IMG/VR virus record: IMGVR_UViG_3300042515_002697
Location: 1 to 22,933 of that record
Source of the DNA: a virus
DNA: 22,933 bases
Strand: one strand, 5' to 3'
The position numbers and the translations under genes are program-made. This document shows, piece by piece, positions 20,080 through 22,933 of this stretch. The number at the start of each line of letters is the position of its first letter. Within the stretch, counting starts at the first letter, position 1. The notes under the pieces were generated by a model. It was given only the letters and a program-made list of their open reading frames with translations, was not told the origin of the DNA and ran no database searches.

Positions 20080-20275
20080 GGGCCTGTATTGGTTTCGACA
20101 GGGCAAAGAGTAACAAAGTGGACAGCACGGCAACGCTAAAGCCGTTAGGGTTGGGACTACCCGGCCGTAGAAGCAAACCAAGTAAATGCAAACGATGAGC
20201 GTTTCGCATTAGCAGCCTAAACGCTGCTTAGGGTTCGGTGGGTTCCTCGTAACAGAATACCCACCATTTCACATC
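20080..20275 (+). ncRNA. tmRNA coding piece
   Basis: Runs from the acceptor strand GGGCCTG through the pseudoknot-like G/C region (CACGGCAACGCTAAAGCCGTTAG area), the tag frame (20188-20220) and a terminal helix GGTGGGT/ACCCACC (20237-20243/20259-20265) with a GTAACAGAAT loop. The 3' end is placed just after this helix; a further hairpin at 20289-20303 may mark the processing limit. Confidence 0.85.
20188..20220 (+). other. tmRNA proteolysis tag reading frame (ANDERFALAA)
   Basis: Resume codon GCA at 20188, then codons for NDERFALAA and stop TAA at 20218-20220. The ending ALAA is the signal read by ClpXP and related proteases. The whole tag is of bacterial type and resembles betaproteobacterial tags as I remember them. 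Confidence 0.93.
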
Positions 20276-20288
20276 TTATTAATGTTGC

Positions 20289-20303
20289 GACTTTTGAAAA
20301 GTC
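20289..20303 (+). other. Hairpin downstream of tmRNA
   Basis: GACTTTT/AAAAGTC around a single G, so in practice a 6-bp stem with a TGA loop. It lies between the tmRNA coding piece and the wall hydrolase ribosome site. No proper U-run follows, so a processing or 3'-end stabilising role is as likely as termination. Confidence 0.5.
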
Positions 20304-20334
20304 CAGTGGATTAAATTTCTTTGAAAGGAGACAA

Positions 20335-20892
20335 ATGGGTTCAAGACTAATACTTGCAGGCCTATTGTTGTCGAGTGTCATTTTAATGCTAACAGCAATT
20401 CATGTTGACACTAGAAGCATTCTACCAATGAAAGCGCCATTTAAAGCACTTGCGCCAGAAGCTCAAAAACAAATCTCTTGTTTGGCCGAAAACATTTATT
20501 TCGAAGCGAAGAGCGAACCAAAAGAGGGTAAAATCGCTGTTGCTTTTGTCACTTTGAACCGCCTCAGAACCGGCAACTATGCAGACACAATATGTGGCGT
20601 GGTTACTCAGAAAACCAACGGTGTTTGCCAGTTCTCGTGGTATTGTGACTCGAGCATTACCAGTAAGCGCTTGACAATTAAGAACAGTCCAGTATATAAT
20701 GATATCTTAGAAATGTCAACATATCTTTACCTGAACATTCATAGGGTACAAGATGTAACGAATGGTGCGACATTTTATCACGCTGACTATGTAAATCCTG
20801 GTTGGCAATTGAAAAAGGAAAAGCAAATTGGCAGACACATCTTCTACAAACGAAACGGAGATCAAATTGACAGAAACAAAACTATCATATAA
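20335..20892 (+). CDS. SleB/CwlJ-type cell wall hydrolase (probable endolysin)
   Basis: Encodes 185 residues. Residues about 4-22 are a hydrophobic segment (RLILAGLLLSSVILMLTAI) without a clear cleavage site, so it may be a signal-anchor that carries the enzyme into the periplasm. The Hydrolase_2 domain follows: CLAENIYFEAKSEPKEGKIAVAFVTLNR (49-76, with catalytic-type Glu57), GVCQFSWYCD and ATFYHADYVNPGW. The fold cleaves peptidoglycan glycan strands and is common as lysin in T4-like phages of aquatic bacteria. A strong AAAGGAG ribosome site lies 5 nt upstream. An internal promoter at 20671-20700 lies in its coding region, and the next gene starts inside it. Confidence 0.86.
   Translation: MGSRLILAGLLLSSVILMLTAIHVDTRSILPMKAPFKALAPEAQKQISCLAENIYFEAKSEPKEGKIAVAFVTLNRLRTGNYADTICGVVTQKTNGVCQFSWYCDSSITSKRLTIKNSPVYNDILEMSTYLYLNIHRVQDVTNGATFYHADYVNPGWQLKKEKQIGRHIFYKRNGDQIDRNKTII
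20671..20700 (+). promoter_or_regulatory. Consensus promoter inside the hydrolase gene
   Basis: TTGACA (20671-20676) and TATAAT (20695-20700), both perfect, spacer 18, within the CTTGACAATT box shared with other promoters here. Expected start is about 20707, giving a leader of about 160 nt for the next gene. It sits in coding sequence, which keeps confidence moderate. Confidence 0.6.
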
Positions 20893-21115
20893 TCGAGCAA
20901 ATCGTGACTTGATTACGGTTATGGTAGCACTTACGATTGTATCTTGTACCGCAATTGTTGGTGCAATTGTTTATAATTTGAATGATCGTAACAACATGGC
21001 AAAAAACATTGAAGCTGCCATCGCAAAGGGCGTTGATCCTTTGTCTGTAAAGTGTGCATACGAAACTAATCCAAACTCTGTTTGTATTGCACATTCTCTC
21101 ACTGGTAAGAAATAA
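20867..21115 (+). CDS. Small single-span membrane protein, 82 residues
   Basis: TTG 20867 is chosen as start because GGAG (20857-20860) lies 6 nt upstream; a TTG at 20828 would add 13 residues but has no ribosome site. The product has one transmembrane helix at about residues 18-37 (VMVALTIVSCTAIVGAIVYN) and a conserved-looking C-terminal part NIEAAIAKGVDPLSVKCAYETNPNSVCIAHS with two cysteines. I recall this tail (AIAKGxDPxxVxCAY) from T4-like phages. It overlaps the hydrolase end by 26 nt, so it may take part in lysis or envelope control. Function unknown. Confidence 0.75.
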   Translation: MTETKLSYNRANRDLITVMVALTIVSCTAIVGAIVYNLNDRNNMAKNIEAAIAKGVDPLSVKCAYETNPNSVCIAHSLTGKK

Positions 21116-21132
21116 TTTTTGGAGATTATATA

Positions 21133-21477
21133 ATGAAATTCACGCTTGTTTCACACGAAGAATTCGCCGGCAGCAAGTTGACGCTTGAGTTTGATGCTGT
21201 GAGTCTTTCTGATGTTCTTCCACGATTTGAAGATTTTCTTCGTGGTTCTGGTTTTGTTTTTGATGGTGTAGTAGACATTGTTGAATTCGAAGACTCTGAT
21301 GTTGATTATGAAATTGGTGAAAAAGTCTTTGATAATTTGGTTGCAGGTTTGAATGGAACTAGTGCTGTGCAAGACCAAGCTGAATTGTGTAGTGTTTGTG
21401 GTATTTCAAAGGCTCGAATGGAAGGACACACTTGTTGGGACGAAAAGTGCCCAATGAAGGAGTACAATGCCAACTAA
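21133..21477 (+). CDS. Conserved phage protein with C-terminal zinc-ribbon
   Basis: Encodes 114 residues. The N-terminal domain (MKFTLVSHEEFAGSKLTLEFDAVSLSDVLPRFEDFLRGSGFVFDG) is a conserved pattern I recall in T4-like phages; an acidic linker follows; the C-terminus carries Cys-x2-Cys (LCSVCG) and a second pair (CWDEKCPM) 14 residues later, fitting a zinc knuckle. Ribosome site GGAG at 21121-21124. It overlaps gene 33 by 11 nt and may be part of the same control unit. Function unknown. Confidence 0.78.
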   Translation: MKFTLVSHEEFAGSKLTLEFDAVSLSDVLPRFEDFLRGSGFVFDGVVDIVEFEDSDVDYEIGEKVFDNLVAGLNGTSAVQDQAELCSVCGISKARMEGHTCWDEKCPMKEYNAN

Positions 21478-21691
21478 GGACGAAATGAAAAAGTTTGCTT
21501 TTGCTATCGATAGCATGGTAGCAAACACAGATTACACATATCTAGAAGCAATTATAGAATATTGCAAAGAAACAGGACTTGAAATAGAAGTTGCTGCTTC
21601 ATTGATTAACTCGTCACTCAAAACTAAAATTGAGTCGCAAGCAATGGAGCAAAACATGTTGAAAATAAAAACATCACGACTACCAATATGA
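21467..21691 (+). CDS. 33: Late transcription co-activator gp33
   Basis: Encodes 74 residues, shorter than T4 gp33 (112). The central helix region MVANTDYTYLEAIIEYCKETGLEIEVAASLINSSLKTKIESQAMEQNML parallels T4 gp33 (YLEATTAFLEEN ... KIQSEAIDENLL). In T4, gp33 binds the beta-flap of host RNA polymerase and links it to the sliding clamp gp45 so that gp55-directed late promoters fire. The T4 N-terminal extension is absent; the C-terminal end is a short basic-hydrophobic tail (KTSRLPI), where T4 carries its clamp-binding motif. Position directly before gene 59 agrees with T4 gene neighbourhood. Ribosome site GGAG at 21459-21461. Confidence 0.83.
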   Translation: MPTKDEMKKFAFAIDSMVANTDYTYLEAIIEYCKETGLEIEVAASLINSSLKTKIESQAMEQNMLKIKTSRLPI

Positions 21692-22305
21692 TAACTGGTT
21701 ATGAGGCATTTGGAATTTTTCAAGCACTCAAGCTGCATTTCAATTCAGACAGTTATGATTTCTTCAAGTACAATGGCAAGAGTAAAATCTCTGTAGATTC
21801 TTTTGAAAATCGTAAAGACAAGTATCATTTCTACAAGCTATCTCGTAGACTTAGCAACAAAGATGAGTTGATTCTTTTCATTGTTGCTAATTTGTTGAAC
21901 AATGATAATTTGTGGGTCGGCGATTTGTTGACCGAAGAATCCGAAACTGTTTATCGTGAGCGTATGAAAGTCATTCAAAGTCTCTCGTACACTTTTGAAA
22001 ATGATTGTCGAAAACTCTTTGATGGTATCGACAATCCAAATGATTTGTTGCAAAGTGACGATGGCGACTATCCAGTTCTTTTGCGTATGGCTTTGCGTAA
22101 AGAAATTTCAATTGAAACGTTGTGTATTTTGAATTCTATTCTGAAGTTCTTTCCGATGTGGTCACGAAAGATTACCGATACAGTTCGATGGCCAGACTAC
22201 CGAAGGAAAGTTCTAAAGTTTGCCGCATTTCTGTCTTTTGATGATGTAAAATACAAGTCTATTCTGAAAAAAGTGATTACTGAAAATGAAAAAGCTATAT
22301 CTTGA
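21688..22305 (+). CDS. 59: Replicative helicase loader gp59
   Basis: Encodes 205 residues against 217 in T4. Similarity to T4 gp59 is plain in the N-terminal half: YDFFKYNGKSKISVDSFENR, then KDKYHFYKLSRR (T4 RDKYFFQKLSEK), LILFIVANLLNNDNLWVGDL (T4 ALIFISNLVANQDAWIGDI), and VYRERMKVIQSLSYTFENDCRKL. gp59 binds forked DNA and gp32 and loads the gp41 helicase for recombination-dependent replication. ATG overlaps the gene 33 stop by 4 nt, so loader and late activator are coupled. It overlaps the next gene by 20 nt. Confidence 0.9.
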   Translation: MITGYEAFGIFQALKLHFNSDSYDFFKYNGKSKISVDSFENRKDKYHFYKLSRRLSNKDELILFIVANLLNNDNLWVGDLLTEESETVYRERMKVIQSLSYTFENDCRKLFDGIDNPNDLLQSDDGDYPVLLRMALRKEISIETLCILNSILKFFPMWSRKITDTVRWPDYRRKVLKFAAFLSFDDVKYKSILKKVITENEKAIS

Positions 22306-22783
22306 TATGGATGGCGTCTTGGCCGATTTTGACAAGCGCTATCACGAATTGTTTAATGAATCTCCGGCAGATTCCCGAGGAAACAAAAACTTCAGTCCAA
22401 ATTGGACCGTTTTTGTAGAAGGCAAAAACTTTGCCTCACTAGATATGTTTCCTGGTGCCGAAGAACTTTTGCAATTCGTGAGGATGCTTGAAGATAAAAA
22501 TTTGGTAGAAGTTGAAATCCTATCATCTTCAGGTGGTGAAAAATACCATAGTTTGGTTGAAGCGCAAAAGCGAGTTTGGCTAACTACACATGGAATTCAT
22601 TACAAGCGCAACATTGTACCTGGTCGCCGGTTGAAAAAAGACTATGCAACACCAGATACAATTTTGATTGATGACACGCCCGATGTAATTGAAGATTTCA
22701 ATCGTGCTGGTGGCATTGGCATTCTTCACGAAAATGCGGCAGACACTATTGAACGCCTCAAATCTATCTTTCAAATTCACTAA
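22286..22783 (+). CDS. HAD-superfamily 5'(3')-deoxyribonucleotidase
   Basis: Encodes 165 residues. Motif I is LDMDGVLADFD (Asp7 nucleophile, Asp9 acid/base), motif II is EILSSSG (about 74-80), a conserved Lys follows (RRLKKDYA), and motif III-IV is ILIDDTPDVIEDF. This pattern is that of the NT5C deoxynucleotidase branch, which removes phosphate from deoxynucleoside monophosphates and would shape the phage nucleotide pool. A heptose bisphosphate phosphatase (GmhB) role was considered because of the heptose operon, but the DMDGVLADF start favours nucleotidase. Overlaps gp59 by 20 nt; no terminator visible after it. Confidence 0.82.
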   Translation: MKKLYLDMDGVLADFDKRYHELFNESPADSRGNKNFSPNWTVFVEGKNFASLDMFPGAEELLQFVRMLEDKNLVEVEILSSSGGEKYHSLVEAQKRVWLTTHGIHYKRNIVPGRRLKKDYATPDTILIDDTPDVIEDFNRAGGIGILHENAADTIERLKSIFQIH

Positions 22784-22791
22784 ATATAACT

Positions 22792-22863
22792 ATGCTCTGG
22801 TCAGCACTGTGGGAAGCGCAGATAGACAATACTAGAACAAGGTTCGAATCCAAACTAGAGCAT
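22792..22863 (+). pseudogene. Decayed tRNA-like element
   Basis: ATGCTCTGGT (22792-22801) pairs with ACTAGAGCAT (22854-22863) in a 10-bp stem, and a perfect T-loop core GGTTCGAATCC (22841-22851) lies at the right distance. But the T-stem has only two pairs, no 5-bp anticodon stem forms, and TCTA stands where NCCA is expected. Best read as a degraded tRNA or a tRNA-like processing signal. Confidence 0.4.
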
Positions 22864-22933
22864 CTAAATTATGTTTTTGTGGATAATCCGTTTACACTCC
22901 GTTAATATACCGTCATACGAAAGGAAAATATAT
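22864..22933 (+). promoter_or_regulatory. Leader of the next gene (ribosome site at window end)
   Basis: The window ends in CGAAAGGAAAATATAT, nearly the same as the leader CGAAAGGAAATATATT before ATG 16834, so a gene very probably starts just beyond. TTTACA at 22891 and TTAATATAC at 22902 are promoter-like, but no clean -35/-10 pair with good spacing is visible. Confidence 0.45.

Larger units (their letters stand above)
19905..20275 (+). ncRNA. ssrA: Circularly permuted tmRNA (two-piece precursor)
   Basis: The 3' tRNA-like half (T-arm plus CCA, 19933-19960) precedes the 5' half, which starts at 20080. GGGCCTG (20080-20086) pairs over all 7 positions with CAGGTCC (19950-19956, one G-U). The 5' half has the conserved TTGGTTTCGAC D-loop region, a resume codon and a complete tag frame. 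tmRNA rescues stalled ribosomes by acting first as tRNA-Ala and then as mRNA for a degradation tag. The permuted order implies processing into two RNAs held by base pairing. The outer limits (about 19905 and 20275) are estimates; the 5' end touches the exonuclease stop codon. Confidence 0.92.

Noticed and set aside
22286-22783. HAD enzyme as heptose bisphosphate phosphatase (GmhB) completing the ADP-heptose pathway
   Set aside because: Its motifs fit deoxyribonucleotidases better and it is almost 20 kb from the heptose operon, behind gp59.

Overview
The window looks like part of a lytic, T4-like myovirus genome whose host is probably a Gram-negative proteobacterium. All credible genes lie on the + strand, are packed with ATGA-type or longer overlaps, and include the T4 late-transcription co-activator gp33 next to the helicase loader gp59, a T4-type RNase H (FEN family), PhoH, a PD-(D/E)XK exonuclease and a SleB-type wall hydrolase. 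A perfect T4-type late promoter (TATAAATA) lies ahead of a block of exported proteins. Many of the small conserved genes are of types I recall from T4-like phages of marine and freshwater bacteria; that is memory, not a search.

Layout. (1) 1-910: a small conserved gene, tRNA-Ala, tRNA-Asn, an RNase H-like (YkuK type) gene and tRNA-Gly, butted together so that tRNAs punctuate the genes. (2) 917-5418: a sugar cargo operon with heptose-1-phosphate adenylyltransferase, heptose-7-phosphate kinase, a cupin, the HldD epimerase, an O-carbamoyltransferase and a 2OG-Fe(II) oxygenase. This is much of an ADP-heptose pathway plus possible decorating enzymes. (3) 5421-5748: four tRNAs (Val, Leu, Leu, Arg). 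(4) 5755-10289: two signal-peptide proteins (one made of Asn/Thr repeats), a membrane coiled-coil protein, a tail-anchored protein, a lipoprotein and a tiny ORF. They look like a co-expressed envelope or extracellular module. (5) 10286-18558: replication and accessory genes (RNase H, glycosyltransferase, SWIM zinc finger, winged-helix-like protein and many small conserved genes), with several promoters sharing TTGACAATT and a strong intrinsic terminator at 18518-18558. (6) 18573-22783: PhoH, exonuclease, a tmRNA gene, wall hydrolase, a small membrane protein, a zinc-ribbon protein, gp33, gp59 and a HAD deoxynucleotidase. A decayed tRNA-like element and the start of another expression unit follow.

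The standout is the tmRNA. It is circularly permuted: the acceptor half with CCA (19933-19960) lies upstream of the coding half (from 20080), which carries the complete proteolysis tag ANDERFALAA. The two halves form a 7-bp acceptor stem and are separated by a 119-nt structured insert. Permuted two-piece tmRNAs are known from alphaproteobacteria, some betaproteobacteria and some cyanobacteria; the tag wording reminds me of betaproteobacterial tags, so a betaproteobacterial host is a reasonable guess. A phage carrying such an RNA could support ribosome rescue during infection. Other notable items are leaderless-looking genes set exactly at promoter start sites, a split and reversed HldE, a class-I-like tRNA-Leu, and a repeated hairpin-promoter module.
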